A stretch of DNA of 64,000 bases from Psychrobacter sp. TAE2020 (GTDB lineage Bacteria; Pseudomonadota; Gammaproteobacteria; Pseudomonadales; Moraxellaceae), in NCBI RefSeq assembly GCF_018919485.1, contig NZ_JAHLMU010000001.1:1113373-1177372 (forward strand). The letters are read 5' to 3'. The translations under genes and the position numbers were made by a program. The notes under the pieces were generated by a model that was given only the letters and a program-made list of their open reading frames with translations, was not told the DNA's origin and searched no databases. This document shows positions 1 through 10,092 of the stretch, in pieces. The stretch's first letter is position 1; every line of letters starts with the position of its first letter.

Positions 1-375
1 CTACAAGTCACTCAAGGTTGTGTCTCAGGACTGACGGGTTTCAGCAATGATATCCGCTATATGCAATTTACTGCCCCGATTCAACCTGGCTCTAGTGGCA
101 GCCCCCTATTATTACCTACTGGGGAGGTGCTAGGCATGGTTACGTCAAGTTTAAACTATGAGCACGCACAAAATATGAATTACGCGGTGAAATTTCAGTT
201 ATTATCTGCGCTGTTAAGCAGTGCCGGTATCAGCCTAACGGATTTAACCGATGATACGGTTAACACTTCAGCCAACCACTCACTCTCTTCTATGGCCAAC
301 CGTATACCACTAACCACACCGCAGCTAAGTAAGCAAAGCCGGGGTGCACTATGGTTGGTAGGTTGTGAGGGATAA
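1..375 (+). CDS. trypsin-like serine protease, C-terminal part (5' end outside window)
   Basis: The reading frame is open from base 1, so this is the end of a longer gene. The visible 124 residues contain the motif GSSGSPL, the usual surroundings of the catalytic serine in trypsin-like (S1 family, HtrA/Do-like) proteases, followed by the beta-strand pattern GEVLGMVTSS typical after the serine. The catalytic His and Asp must lie upstream of the window. The last ~60 residues are polar and non-conserved in appearance, with no PDZ domain, which argues against a classic DegP. Likely an exported or stress-related protease. Family call is good; the specific role is unknown. Confidence 0.75.
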   Translation, partial: LQVTQGCVSGLTGFSNDIRYMQFTAPIQPGSSGSPLLLPTGEVLGMVTSSLNYEHAQNMNYAVKFQLLSALLSSAGISLTDLTDDTVNTSANHSLSSMANRIPLTTPQLSKQSRGALWLVGCEG

Positions 376-428
376 TTTTTTAATAGGATGCAAACAGCTA
401 CTGATAAGCGCTGCACTAAGGAAGATAA

Positions 429-524
429 ATGTCCGTTGAGTTCGATAATATTGCGTTACTTATCGATGCCAATGCTACTTCTGTCAACAGTATAAAGCAA
501 GTATTACCACTAAAAAGGGACTAG
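429..524 (+). pseudogene. 5' stump of an NYN-domain protein gene
   Basis: A 31-codon frame starts with ATG behind AAGGAAG and encodes FDNIALLIDANATSV, which resembles the first beta strand and catalytic Asp (ALLIDA) of NYN/LabA-type nuclease domains. The frame then stops at TAG inside a transcription terminator stem. NYN proteins are normally 150-450 residues, so nearly everything is deleted. The preserved start site and strand suggest a recent 3' deletion that brought the terminator of the old gene close to its start. The family call rests on a short motif only. Confidence 0.4.
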
Positions 525-552
525 TAGCTTTGGCTATTAGTCCCCTTTTATT
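512..552 (+). terminator. Rho-independent terminator
   Basis: AAAAGGGACTA pairs with TAGTCCCCTTTT (one bulged C) around a 14-base loop and is followed by TTATT. It would end transcription from the protease gene and the NYN stump. Confidence 0.75.
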
Positions 553-650
553 AAGTCAGGTTGCTCAGTAGTATCTATCCTTAAAAGCCTTGACTACTGC
601 CCTTAACTAGCTAAATCTTAACTGTATAAATATTAACTATCTAGAGCATG

Positions 651-1916
651 CTATAAAGCTGGTGGTGTACCTTCAGCATTAGAAACCACAGCATCAATTT
701 GTATTAAAGCATCCATCGGAATGGCGGACACACCGATGACTGTTCTCGCAGGTAAATCACTGTTAAAGAACGGAGTATAGATATCATTTACCGCATCGAT
801 ATCAGCAATGTTCTTAAGCTGAATATTGACTTTAACCACATCATCCATAACATGATCAATGCTTTGTAATATTGCTTTGATATTCTCTAAGCACTGCGTT
901 GCCTGAGCCGTCACATCGCCTGTAATCATTTTACCTGATTCAACACTGATAGGAAGTTGAGCTGAGATATTATTATAGTGAGAAAAAGCGACTGTTTGTG
1001 TGGCTACTGAACTCTTTGGAGCATTAGTAGTATTATTGGCTTTTATGACGATACCATGTCTATCTTCAACTTCTTGCGGAGGCGTCCCATCACCATGCGA
1101 CACCACCGCATCAATCTGTACTAGCGCCTGCATCGGTAACGCAGTGGCCGCACTAACCGTGCGTGCTGGCAAGTAACCAACAGTTCTAGCAATAGCCGAA
1201 TCTGGGAAGAAGGTGCTGTAGACTTCATTTACAGCGTCAGTATTTGTCAGGTCCGTCAAAAAGATATTTACTTTTACAATATCATCAATGGGCACATCGA
1301 TGCTCTGTAAAATAGCCTTAATGTTTCTTAAGCACTGAGCGGTCTGCTGTTTTACATCGCCGCTAACTAAGCTGCCGGTCTTAGGATCAATAGGCAATTG
1401 CGCTGAAATATTATTATAGTGAGAAAACGCGACCGTTTGCGTAGAGACGTTAGTTTTTGGCGCATTATCCGTGTTGTTGGTCACTTTTACTAAATCACAA
1501 GGTGCTTGTGGCTGAGTCCCTTCACCGTTTGAGATGACGGCATCTATTAGTATCAAGGCCTTATCCATAGGAAGCGCTGCTACTGCTAGCACGGTACGTG
1601 TTGGCAGATAGCTTTGGAAAAAAGTAGCATAAACAGCATCTACAGCGGCAATATCAGTAATATCTTTTAGAAATATAGTGATCTTAACCACGTCATCCAT
1701 AACATGACCAATACTCTCAACGATGGCCTTAATATTGTCTAGGCACTGGGTTGTCTGTGCGCTAATATCGCCGGCGACTACGGCCTTGGTTTGTGGATCA
1801 ACAGGTAATTGGCCAGAGAGATGGTTATAATGGGAAAACGCAACGGTTTGCGTTGATAATGAGCATTTTGCGACACTGTCCGTGTTTCTTGATGCTTTTA
1901 TAATGATATTATTCAT
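651..1916 (-). CDS. three tandem RidA (YjgF/YER057c/UK114) domains in one chain
   Basis: The 421-residue protein holds three complete RidA domains, roughly residues 1-132, 142-276 and 288-417. Each begins near the repeated motif TQTVAFSHYN and carries the conserved arginine in (T/A)RTV (R107, R252, R391). In the E. coli enzyme this arginine binds the 2-imino/keto acid. The position equivalent to E. coli Glu120 is Gln in domains 2 and 3, so imine deaminase activity is not assured. Single-domain RidA is an obligate trimer with active sites between subunits, so a covalent trimer is plausible. Domain 2 has a short internal duplication around residues 243-254 (ARTV twice). The start has AGGA about 11 bases upstream. 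It is divergent from the phosphoribosyltransferase gene. Usual RidA length is ~130 residues. Confidence 0.9.
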   Translation of the reverse strand: MNNIIIKASRNTDSVAKCSLSTQTVAFSHYNHLSGQLPVDPQTKAVVAGDISAQTTQCLDNIKAIVESIGHVMDDVVKITIFLKDITDIAAVDAVYATFFQSYLPTRTVLAVAALPMDKALILIDAVISNGEGTQPQAPCDLVKVTNNTDNAPKTNVSTQTVAFSHYNNISAQLPIDPKTGSLVSGDVKQQTAQCLRNIKAILQSIDVPIDDIVKVNIFLTDLTNTDAVNEVYSTFFPDSAIARTVGYLPARTVSAATALPMQALVQIDAVVSHGDGTPPQEVEDRHGIVIKANNTTNAPKSSVATQTVAFSHYNNISAQLPISVESGKMITGDVTAQATQCLENIKAILQSIDHVMDDVVKVNIQLKNIADIDAVNDIYTPFFNSDLPARTVIGVSAIPMDALIQIDAVVSNAEGTPPAL

Positions 1917-2223
1917 GGGTAAATAGATCCTATTTGGTATGTATTTTTATAGAGCTATTGGTTTAAGGGTATTTTCCCTAGCAAAAGCAGAGCGAGATAA
2001 TTATGGTTAGGAACAGCAGTGATAGTGTACAACTGTACCATAGGAATAACTGATGCACCTACAAATAAACTTCGTTTAAGACAACTAAAATAAAGGTTAA
2101 AAAAAGCTATTTAATTTTTCAAATAAAAGCCTGTTCAGCCCAAATATGTAAGGCTAAGGGTATAATGAACTAGATATCATAAAAATTATTTATAGAATTT
2201 ATAAAACAGGAAATATATAGGCG
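1917..2223. other. divergent promoter region
   Basis: About 300 AT-rich bases lie between the divergent triple-RidA and TRSP phosphoribosyltransferase genes. Both promoters must lie here. I see no convincing operator or RNA structure. Confidence 0.5.
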
Positions 2224-3513
2224 ATGATTGAAAACGGTGCTAAATCTATTGATGTTCACAAACGTAATATCGTCCTACCCCGTGGTGAGCTGGCGCTAAG
2301 CTATCAGATAAATGCGGCTATTAAACGTGCCGGTGCTGGCGAGCAGCCTTATCAATTAGAAGACTTATTAGACTTTGCCCAGCGTATTAATCCTAAGCGT
2401 GCATTTCTTTTTGTCTCAAAAGTCTTAGGACGTCATATCCCAGTGGCGCCGAGTGTTATGCGCACCTCCTCTACTGATTTGGCCAATTTGGTCCCTGATG
2501 AGTTAGCTGAACCTATCTTAGTGATTGGTATGGCAGAGACAGCAGTTGGGCTATCCGCTGGCGTTCATCAAGCGTTGCAAACACGCTATCCCAATGCGTT
2601 ATTGCTTAACTCTACTCGCCATGCCCAGCACGATGATGGTAATAACGACAATATTTTATTGACCACTTTTAGCGAAGACCATAGTCATGCCAGTCAGCAT
2701 CTGATTTATCAAAGCGCTGATAAGGTGACTCAGGCCCAGCTGCTAGCGACCAAGACCCTTATTATGGTCGATGATGAAGCCTCAACAGGCAATACTTGCG
2801 TCAATGTGGTCAGCGCATTACGGGCAGCAGGGTTAACCCAACTACAGCAAGTACATCTTACAACCTTGGTTGACTGGTCGCTAAATCAGCAGCAAGCTGA
2901 TACTGACGATAGCATTGCCAGCCGCTTAGCAAATATCGACTTTTATCGGCATCATCTGCTATCTGGCGCTTGGCAATGGACGGATGCCCCTAATCCTGAG
3001 CCTATAACCATGCCATCTGTTGATACCACAGAAGCTGGTAGTAATGCTTTAGGTGATACGGGCAATTGGGGACGTTTCCCCACCTTAACTAGCACCGATG
3101 GCTTCGATAGTTACTTGGCAAATTTTCAACAAGCAGTTAGGGTCTTTAATCAGCAAAGACAGCTTGATGACGCCTACTTGCCTACAAGAATTCTAGTATT
3201 GGGCAGTAATGAATTTGTATGGTTGCCGTTTTTATTAGCGGAATGGCTTGAGAAAAACAGCAATATCGATAATGTAATTAATCATCCTGAAATTAAATTT
3301 AGTGCCTTAACCCGCTCGCCAATTGCGCTAGGGGGCGGTATTAGCACGAGGTTAAGCTTTACCGATAATTATGGTTTAGGCATGACTAACTTTGTTTATA
3401 ACGTCAACCCTGCTGACTGGGACTTGATCGTATTGTGTGTAGAAACCTCGTCTGAGAGTGTTGATTCCCTGTGGCATGGTTTGGATAATGTGCTGATAGT
3501 AAGTCCTAGCTAA
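2224..3513 (+). CDS. TRSP-domain phosphoribosyltransferase (Ter-type biosynthetic module)
   Basis: The 429-residue protein has an N-terminal phosphoribosyltransferase fold with a PRPP-binding loop MVDDEASTGNT (about residues 180-190) and the upstream pattern PILVIGMAETAVGL. A C-terminal TRSP domain carries the literal TRSP tetrapeptide in SALTRSPIALGG. This PRTase_2 plus TRSP architecture is characteristic of the biosynthetic module linked to tellurium-resistance (Ter) genes, proposed by comparative genomics to make a nucleoside-like metabolite. The partner genes HAD, StiP and HpcH follow at 10.5-13.8 kb after a peptide ABC importer. No ter genes are visible. The C-terminal half contains GSNEFVWLPF, typical of the family. 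Substrates are unproven. Confidence 0.85.
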   Translation: MIENGAKSIDVHKRNIVLPRGELALSYQINAAIKRAGAGEQPYQLEDLLDFAQRINPKRAFLFVSKVLGRHIPVAPSVMRTSSTDLANLVPDELAEPILVIGMAETAVGLSAGVHQALQTRYPNALLLNSTRHAQHDDGNNDNILLTTFSEDHSHASQHLIYQSADKVTQAQLLATKTLIMVDDEASTGNTCVNVVSALRAAGLTQLQQVHLTTLVDWSLNQQQADTDDSIASRLANIDFYRHHLLSGAWQWTDAPNPEPITMPSVDTTEAGSNALGDTGNWGRFPTLTSTDGFDSYLANFQQAVRVFNQQRQLDDAYLPTRILVLGSNEFVWLPFLLAEWLEKNSNIDNVINHPEIKFSALTRSPIALGGGISTRLSFTDNYGLGMTNFVYNVNPADWDLIVLCVETSSESVDSLWHGLDNVLIVSPS

Positions 3514-3993
3514 AGTCTCGTTTAAGATAGATATTGGTCTTGATAGTTACTGATAATGAGTTTATAGCGCTAATAATAGCGTCTTTAGATTGTTTAAGAT
3601 TACCGCTGAAACAAAGCTTAGTTTCATAGGTATTTGATTTTGAGGCGCTTAATTGTAAAAGTCATAATAAAAAAGATGCTTATAGCATAAAAAAATTCAT
3701 ATTTACGTTATAGACATCTTGCTTAACCTTACCTTTACATATATATTCTGTCTATTCATTTGCTCATTCAGCGCCACCCTCTCAATTATTTGAAAACCAA
3801 AGATTTGAGATCGCAGTTGTTAGGTCATTTCAAGCTTTAACTAATTGATGATGACCTAACATAACGTGAATGAGTAAATACTTTAAAAGGAATTAAGGGT
3901 TTATCAATTACAGGATGATATTAGTGGCGCATAGTGTCACTGTCGTCTTATTAATTGGTAATTATCTGATGGTTTATACAGGATGTTATCACA
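3514..3993. other. 480-base leader region before the peptide importer
   Basis: No credible gene is seen. The region is AT-rich and contains a perfect 10-bp inverted repeat (3819-3860, separate entry) and several short A/T runs. It probably holds the promoter and control elements of the five-gene importer. Confidence 0.5.
3819..3860. repeat. inverted repeat upstream of the peptide importer
   Basis: GTTAGGTCAT (3819-3828) is perfectly complementary to ATGACCTAAC (3851-3860) with 22 bases between. It lies 134 bases before the binding-protein start. It could be a regulator site or a leader hairpin; there is no T-run, so it is not a simple terminator. Confidence 0.5.
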
Positions 3994-5637
3994 ATGCAAA
4001 TCCCATTTTTCAAGCTTACCTTATTAGCAGCCCTAACTTTGGGCATCAGTGCCTGTAGCGGCGACAATAAAACCACCGACAAGACAGCAGATGCTGGCAG
4101 CGATGCCAAAGCAGCTAAGACCCTAATTTATTGTTCAGAAGGTAGCCCTGCCGGTTTTGATCCTGCTCAATATACGGCAGGTACTGACTTTGATGCCAGT
4201 TCTTACCCCATCTTTAACGGTATCGTCCAGTTCAAACGCGGCGAAACCGAAATTGAGCCAGGTTTAGCAGAAAGTTGGGAAATTAGCGAAGACGGCAAAA
4301 CTTATACCCTCAATCTACGTAAAGGTGTCAAGTTCGGCAAGACCGATTACTTCACACCAAAGCGTGACTTCAATGCTGATGACGTTATCTTCACTATCGA
4401 ACGTCTAGTCGATACAGACTTTGCCTTTAATAAAGACTATCCGGCTGAATTCCCTTATTCAGTAGGCATGGGCTTACCTGAAATCATCGACAAGGTAGAA
4501 AAAGTTGATGATTATACGGTTAAAATCACCCTGACTGAGACCAACGCGCCATTCTTACAAAACCTAGCCATGCCGTTTGCCTATGTGCATTCTGCAGAGT
4601 ACGCTAAGCAATTACAAGACGCTGGTAAAGCCGCTGACCTAAACACTAAGCCGGTCGGTACTGGACCTTTTGTCTTTACTTCCTATCAAAAAGACGCACA
4701 GATTCGTTATAGCAAAAACCCTGACTACTGGAACAAAGACGATATTCATATCGACAACCTTATCTTCGTTATCACCAAGGACTCTGCGGTTCGTGCGCAA
4801 AAAGTACAAGCAGGCGAATGTAATGTCTCAGCTTATGCTAACCCCTCTGAAGTGGACTCTGCCAAAAAATCTGGCAAAGCAAACGTTTTAGATGAGGCTG
4901 GCTTTAACGTTGGTTACTTAGGCTATAACACTGAAAAGCCAGACCTAAAAGATGTGAATGTTCGCCGTGCGCTCGATATGGCGATTAATAAAGACGCTAT
5001 TATCAATGCGGTCTATCAAGGTTCTGGTATCAAAGCCACCAACCCAATGCCGCCAACGCAGTGGGGCTATAACAAAGACATCAAAGACGCGCCTTACGAT
5101 ATCGAAAAAGCCAAAGCTCTACTAGCTGGAGCCGGTGCTAAAAACTTAGAAATCGACTTATGGTATATGCCAGTTCAGCGCCCTTATAACCCTAATGCCA
5201 AACTAATGGCAGAGATGATTCAATCGGATTGGGCTAAAATCGGTGTTAAAGCCAAGCTTGTGACTTATGAGTGGGGCGAGTATCTAAAGCGTGCTGGCAA
5301 AGGCGAGCCTGAGGCTATCCTAGCTGGTTGGACTGGCGATAATGGGGATCCTGATAACTGGTTAGGCGTTTTATTATCTTGTGATGCGGTTGGTGGTAAT
5401 AACTATTCACGCTGGTGTAATAAAGACTTTGATAAGCTAGTGACGGATGCGCGTGCCATTACCAACCAAGATGAGCGCATTGCCAATTATATGCAAGCTC
5501 AGGTTATCTTTAAAGATCAACTGCCTTGGACCACAGTTGCTAACTCAGTGGTGACGGTATTAACCACTCCTAACGTTAAAGACTACAAAATCAGCCCACT
5601 CGGCTCAATTCGCTTTGATGGCGTTGATATTGAATAA
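3994..5637 (+). CDS. dppA: peptide ABC transporter, periplasmic binding lipoprotein (DppA-like)
   Basis: This 547-residue family 5 solute-binding protein captures di- or oligopeptides outside the inner membrane for the DppBCDF complex. It has a lipoprotein signal peptide with lipobox GISAC (Cys at residue 21). Family hallmarks are the N-terminal LAESWEISEDGKTYTLNLRK and the central VNVRRALDMAINKDAI block. It ends with the WTTVANS region seen in dipeptide binders. The start has AGGATG 8 bases upstream. It is the first gene of a complete importer operon with permeases and two ATPases. Specificity for dipeptides rather than other peptides or heme is inferred from similarity to DppA. Confidence 0.9.
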   Translation: MQIPFFKLTLLAALTLGISACSGDNKTTDKTADAGSDAKAAKTLIYCSEGSPAGFDPAQYTAGTDFDASSYPIFNGIVQFKRGETEIEPGLAESWEISEDGKTYTLNLRKGVKFGKTDYFTPKRDFNADDVIFTIERLVDTDFAFNKDYPAEFPYSVGMGLPEIIDKVEKVDDYTVKITLTETNAPFLQNLAMPFAYVHSAEYAKQLQDAGKAADLNTKPVGTGPFVFTSYQKDAQIRYSKNPDYWNKDDIHIDNLIFVITKDSAVRAQKVQAGECNVSAYANPSEVDSAKKSGKANVLDEAGFNVGYLGYNTEKPDLKDVNVRRALDMAINKDAIINAVYQGSGIKATNPMPPTQWGYNKDIKDAPYDIEKAKALLAGAGAKNLEIDLWYMPVQRPYNPNAKLMAEMIQSDWAKIGVKAKLVTYEWGEYLKRAGKGEPEAILAGWTGDNGDPDNWLGVLLSCDAVGGNNYSRWCNKDFDKLVTDARAITNQDERIANYMQAQVIFKDQLPWTTVANSVVTVLTTPNVKDYKISPLGSIRFDGVDIE

Positions 5638-5849
5638 GGGCATTAAACAGCCTTAGCTAATACCAGTGCTGCATTCAGTACTAGTATTAGCTTCAATACC
5701 AATACCTAATAAACTTTAGTGCCGCCTTTTACTTGATAGTTATTGCTTTATATACGTTTGTGGCTGGTTCAGAGATTCTGTTCCAGCCACCTTTGTCTAA
5801 GCCTGAGCTATATTTGCTAAAAGCCACTTTTATAAAAACGAGCCGAGCT

Positions 5850-6866
5850 ATGCTACTTTATATTCTACGCCGGATTTTAATCTTAGTTCCTGTCTATATT
5901 GGCTTAACCCTATCGACTTTTATTCTCATTCGTCTCGTACCTGGCGATGCTGTTGAGATTATGATGGGCGAGCGTATGGTTGATCCTGAGCTACATGCGC
6001 AGGCTTTAGCCCGCCTTGGTTTAGACAAACCCTTACCCGTACAATATTGGGATTATCTCACTGGGATACTGCAAGGTAACTTTGGTGAATCCTTTCGTAC
6101 TCGCACCCCTATATTACAAGATTTTTTTGCCCATTTTGTGCCGACGTTAGAATTAGCTCTTTGCGCGATTACCATAGCGAGTGTGGTTGGTATCAGTTTG
6201 GGTATTTTTGCTGCATTGCGTCGAGGCACTTGGATTGACTATACCTTAATGTCGGGCGCACTTGCCGGCTACTCTATGCCTATCTACTTACTGGGTCCTA
6301 TTTTAACGGGTATCTTTGCTCATTATTTAGGTCTACTACCAGTCTCTGGGGTCATTTCTGTCGCCCAGTTCTTAGACGTCAAACCTTTATATGGCTCTTG
6401 GCTGTTAGGCTCTATAAGCTCTGGTGAGCCCGGTGCCTTTTGGAACGTTGTCAAACACTTTATCTTACCCTCAGTGGCTCTATCTACCATTCCTCTAGCT
6501 ATGATTGCTCGTATGACCCGCTCAGCAATGCTTGAGGTGTTAGACGAAGATTACGTGCGTACCGCAAGAGCCAAAGGCTTGTCACCAAAACGGGTAATTT
6601 TGATTCATGTGATGCGTAATGCGCTCATCACTGTGGTCACCGTAGTGGGATTGCAGATGGCTACATTATTGGCTGGGGCCATTATTACTGAGACTATCTT
6701 TAGTTGGCCGGGCGTTGGCAACTGGTTACTAGATGGCTTCTTTACTCGTGATTACCCCATTGTACAAAATGGTATTTTATTGGTCGCCACTGCACTGATT
6801 CTGGTGAGCTTAATGATCGATATTTTATATGGATTTATTAATCCTAGAATTCGCCATTCTTCATAG
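5850..6866 (+). CDS. dppB: peptide ABC transporter permease (DppB-like)
   Basis: Inner-membrane permease, 338 residues from the ATG at 5850, which starts with the expected first membrane segment MLLYILRRILILVPVYIGL and matches the usual length of DppB (~339). An in-frame start at 5733 would add 39 residues without homology-like character. The EAA motif region DEDYVRTARAKGLSPKRVI contacts the ATPases. There are six predicted membrane segments and a large periplasmic loop. It lies 212 bases after dppA and 270 bases before dppC, spacing looser than usual within this operon. Confidence 0.9.
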   Translation: MLLYILRRILILVPVYIGLTLSTFILIRLVPGDAVEIMMGERMVDPELHAQALARLGLDKPLPVQYWDYLTGILQGNFGESFRTRTPILQDFFAHFVPTLELALCAITIASVVGISLGIFAALRRGTWIDYTLMSGALAGYSMPIYLLGPILTGIFAHYLGLLPVSGVISVAQFLDVKPLYGSWLLGSISSGEPGAFWNVVKHFILPSVALSTIPLAMIARMTRSAMLEVLDEDYVRTARAKGLSPKRVILIHVMRNALITVVTVVGLQMATLLAGAIITETIFSWPGVGNWLLDGFFTRDYPIVQNGILLVATALILVSLMIDILYGFINPRIRHSS

Positions 6867-7136
6867 TTTATTGTTAGGGTGAAGCCCACTTGCTACATTT
6901 TTGATGCCTCTGTAATTCATCATAATTGTATCTACAATAGCTATTTATAGTTTTTAATAATTACCCATAGTGCTCATGATGACCTTGTGTCCCTAAGTTT
7001 GTATTACTCAGCTTGCCTAAGACAAGCAGATGCTAAGTTAGCTCAAGCAATAAGCAATTTAAATAAGCAACTTAGCGCAATAAAGTAAGCAAGCCAGTGG
7101 AGTAAAACAAGGTCTAATTCACTAAAGGAATATCCA

Positions 7137-8051
7137 ATGAAGCCTTCTATAATTCCTTCCGATGTTGCGCAGGTTTCCCCTAAACCGCCAACTTCTTGGC
7201 AGCTGTTTTTATACACCTTTTGTCGAAACAAAGGCGCCGTACTGGGTTTTATCGTTTTAACGCTGATGGTTATCGTCGCCATATTAGCCCCTACTATTGC
7301 GCCTTATGACCCTTATGAGTTATTTACCGGTAAAGAGCAGCTACCGCCATCCTTCTTTAGTGGTGGTGATTCGATGTTCTTTTTGGGCACCGACGATGCT
7401 GGTCGCGACACCCTCTCGCGCGTTATGCACGGCGCACGTTATTCGCTATTTATTGGTATCAGTGCTACCTCTATAGCCATGATTGTCGGGGTATCTTTAG
7501 GACTAAGTGCTGCCTTTTGGCCCAAGGTTTGGGGCAAAGCGGTCATGCTAGTGAATGATATTTTGATGTCTTATCCAAGCCTATTGCTTGCCATCATTAT
7601 TGCCGCTATCTTAGGGCCGTCAATGACTAATACCATTATTACTATTGCCTTAGTATGCACACCGCCTTTTATCAGGTTGACTCGTGCTACAGCCATGGTT
7701 GAGCTGCAACGTGAGTATTTTATAGCCTCAAAAGTTATGGGTGCAGGCGTATTAAGGCTGTTATTTATTACTATACTACCCAACTGTATGGCGCCCTTAA
7801 TCGTCCAAGCTACTATGATTTTCTCTACTGCTATTTTGGAAGCTGGCGCGATTGGTTTCTTAGGTTTCGGTGTGCAACCACCTGATGCTGAGTGGGGGGC
7901 AATGCTAGGTACTGCTCGCCAATATATCCAAAGCAATGTTTGGTTAGCGATTTGGCCAGGTGTAGCAATTTTCTTAGCTGCTTTGTCTATCAATCTAACG
8001 GGCGACGGTCTGCGTGATGCCTTAGATCCAAAATTGAAGCAGGTGTCTTAA
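7137..8051 (+). CDS. dppC: peptide ABC transporter permease (DppC-like)
   Basis: The second inner-membrane permease of the importer has 304 residues. The N-terminal cytoplasmic stretch is followed by a long membrane helix ([20 protein letters not shown]), then the motif [20 protein letters not shown], diagnostic for the OppC/DppC family. The EAA loop is [21 protein letters not shown] lies 8 bases before the start. The TAA stop overlaps the ATG of dppD by one base, so the two are translationally coupled. Confidence 0.93.
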   Translation: MKPSIIPSDVAQVSPKPPTSWQLFLYTFCRNKGAVLGFIVLTLMVIVAILAPTIAPYDPYELFTGKEQLPPSFFSGGDSMFFLGTDDAGRDTLSRVMHGARYSLFIGISATSIAMIVGVSLGLSAAFWPKVWGKAVMLVNDILMSYPSLLLAIIIAAILGPSMTNTIITIALVCTPPFIRLTRATAMVELQREYFIASKVMGAGVLRLLFITILPNCMAPLIVQATMIFSTAILEAGAIGFLGFGVQPPDAEWGAMLGTARQYIQSNVWLAIWPGVAIFLAALSINLTGDGLRDALDPKLKQVS

Positions 8052-9124
8052 TGAACGATTCTCAAGTAAATAGCTTTGACGTGAATAGCCCGGTGAATAC
8101 CCTTGCCACCAATAACTCACTCCTCCTCGATATTGAGCATCTATCGGTTACTTTTGGCGAAGGAGCACGAGCTTTTCGTGCAGTCGATGACGTCTCTTTA
8201 AAAATAAAACAAGGAGAGGTCATTGCGGTTGTTGGTGAATCTGGCTCAGGTAAATCAGTCACTATGATGGCGCTGATGGGATTACTGCCCTCTTCTGCTA
8301 CTGTCGTTGCTGATCGACTGAACTTTGATGGCAAAGAGCTGTTAACTATGCCGGCAAAACAAAAGCGCAAGATTATTGGCAAAGATATTTCGATGATATT
8401 TCAGAACGCCATGTCGTGCCTTAATCCAAGTTTTACGGTCGAGATGCAAATGGGCGAAGTATTAACCACCCATCTTGGCTTGCGCGGAGCAGCGGTAAGA
8501 CAGCGTCTTTTAGAGTTATTAGAGCTGGTTGAAATGCCAGATGCTAAGAACCGTCTGCGTGTCTATCCGCATCAACTCTCAGGCGGTATGAGTCAGCGAG
8601 TGATGATTGCAATGGCGCTAGCTTGTGAGCCGAAATTGCTTATCGCTGATGAGCCGACAACCGCTCTCGATGTGACGGTTCAGGCTCAAATCATGGATTT
8701 GCTCGGTCGCCTGCAGCGCGAAAAGCAAATGGCAATGGTGCTTATTACTCATGACTTAGGCTTAGTGGCGCAGAACTCTCGTGATGTCGCCGTCATGTAT
8801 GCCGGTCAAGTGGTCGAGACTAGTACCGTGCCAGAAATATTTCAAAAACCTGCCCATCCTTATACCGAGGCGCTACTACAAGCTATTCCTGAGCTGGCAG
8901 TTGGACAAGATAGATTGAATAGCTTACCAGGTGTGGTTCCCAGCCAGTATGACCGTCCAACAGGCTGCTTGCTTTCGCCACGTTGCCCCTATAAAGAGCC
9001 GGCTTGTGAGGTGCCGCCACCTATTTTAAAAACCCCAAATGGCGAGGTTCGCTGTATTCACGCCACCCTTCCTGAACATCCTACTCGGACTGCTCAAACG
9101 GCTACTCTGGAGTCTGAAATATGA
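8051..9124 (+). CDS. dppD: peptide ABC transporter ATPase (DppD-like)
   Basis: Cytoplasmic ATPase subunit, 357 residues. Walker A is GESGSGKS, the signature is LSGGMSQRV and Walker B is [13 protein letters not shown]. The C-terminal oligopeptide-transporter extension contains [14 protein letters not shown], whose cysteines bind an iron-sulfur cluster in DppD/OppD relatives. An N-terminal tail of about 25 residues precedes the first strand. It overlaps dppC by one base and dppF by four (ATGA), indicating a tightly coupled operon. Confidence 0.93.
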   Translation: MNDSQVNSFDVNSPVNTLATNNSLLLDIEHLSVTFGEGARAFRAVDDVSLKIKQGEVIAVVGESGSGKSVTMMALMGLLPSSATVVADRLNFDGKELLTMPAKQKRKIIGKDISMIFQNAMSCLNPSFTVEMQMGEVLTTHLGLRGAAVRQRLLELLELVEMPDAKNRLRVYPHQLSGGMSQRVMIAMALACEPKLLIADEPTTALDVTVQAQIMDLLGRLQREKQMAMVLITHDLGLVAQNSRDVAVMYAGQVVETSTVPEIFQKPAHPYTEALLQAIPELAVGQDRLNSLPGVVPSQYDRPTGCLLSPRCPYKEPACEVPPPILKTPNGEVRCIHATLPEHPTRTAQTATLESEI

Positions 9125-10092
9125 GTCATAAAATCGTTTTAAAGGCCGACAACCTACACAAACACTATGAGGTGTCTCTAGGATTAGGAAAAGGTAAAGC
9201 CTTTGTCAAGGCGTTGAACGGCATCTCATTTGAGTTAGAGGCAGGGAAAACCCTAGCGGTTGTCGGTGAGTCGGGCTGTGGCAAGTCTACTTTAGCACGC
9301 CAGCTTACTTTGATAGAGCAGCCGACCGGTGGCGAGCTATTTATTAATAATGAGGCAACTACCAGTTATAGCAGAAGTGCGCTTAAGAACTTACGTACTG
9401 AGATTCAAATGGTGTTCCAAAACCCTTATGGCAGTCTCAACCCACGCCATACTATTGGTTTTCAGCTGACCGAACCGTTAGATATTCATAGCACGCTGAG
9501 CAAAGAAGAAAAACGCAGCAAAGTGCATGCCATGATGAAGCACGTTGGTTTACGTCCTGAGCATACTGGTCGCTATCCGCATATGTTTTCTGGTGGTCAG
9601 CGCCAGCGTATTGCTCTTGCCCGCGCCATGATGCTCAACCCTAAAATTGTGGTCGCTGATGAGCCGACATCAGCCCTTGACGTCTCTATTCAGGCGCAAG
9701 TACTGAATTTATTTATGGACTTGCAAGATGAGTATCGCACCGCCTATGTTTTTATCTCGCATAACCTCTCTGTCGTACGCCATGTAGCCGATGATGTGAT
9801 GGTGATGTATTTAGGGAAAGCGGTTGAGCATGGTGCTAAAGATGCTATTTACGATGATCCCAAACACCCTTATACCATCGCTTTACTCTCGGCAGCGCCC
9901 TCAGTGACCGGACATAAAAAACAGCTGACCTTACAAGGCGAGTTGCCTAGCCCTCTTAACCCGCCAAGTGGTTGTGCGCTTCATAAACGCTGTCCTTATG
10001 CTAAGCCTATCTGTAGCGAAATTGAGCCTGAGCTGCGTGAGTGGCAAGGACGCTTGGTCTCCTGTTTACGACTAGAAGAGATATATGGATAA
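9121..10092 (+). CDS. dppF: peptide ABC transporter ATPase (DppF-like)
   Basis: Partner ATPase of DppD, 323 residues. Walker A is GESGCGKS, the signature is FSGGQRQRI and Walker B is [13 protein letters not shown]. The C-terminal motif is [14 protein letters not shown], with the Cys spacing found in this subfamily. Its start overlaps the end of dppD (ATGA). It is the last gene of the importer; a 416-base gap separates it from the HAD phosphatase, so co-transcription with the downstream Ter-type genes is possible but not shown. Confidence 0.93.
   Translation: MSHKIVLKADNLHKHYEVSLGLGKGKAFVKALNGISFELEAGKTLAVVGESGCGKSTLARQLTLIEQPTGGELFINNEATTSYSRSALKNLRTEIQMVFQNPYGSLNPRHTIGFQLTEPLDIHSTLSKEEKRSKVHAMMKHVGLRPEHTGRYPHMFSGGQRQRIALARAMMLNPKIVVADEPTSALDVSIQAQVLNLFMDLQDEYRTAYVFISHNLSVVRHVADDVMVMYLGKAVEHGAKDAIYDDPKHPYTIALLSAAPSVTGHKKQLTLQGELPSPLNPPSGCALHKRCPYAKPICSEIEPELREWQGRLVSCLRLEEIYG

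Noticed and set aside
3514-3993. Riboswitch before the peptide importer
   Set aside because: Apart from one 10-bp stem there is no multi-helix arrangement matching a known class.
7571-7993. 140-residue antisense frame over dppC
   Set aside because: Shadow of a strongly supported permease gene; no ribosome site or family motif.
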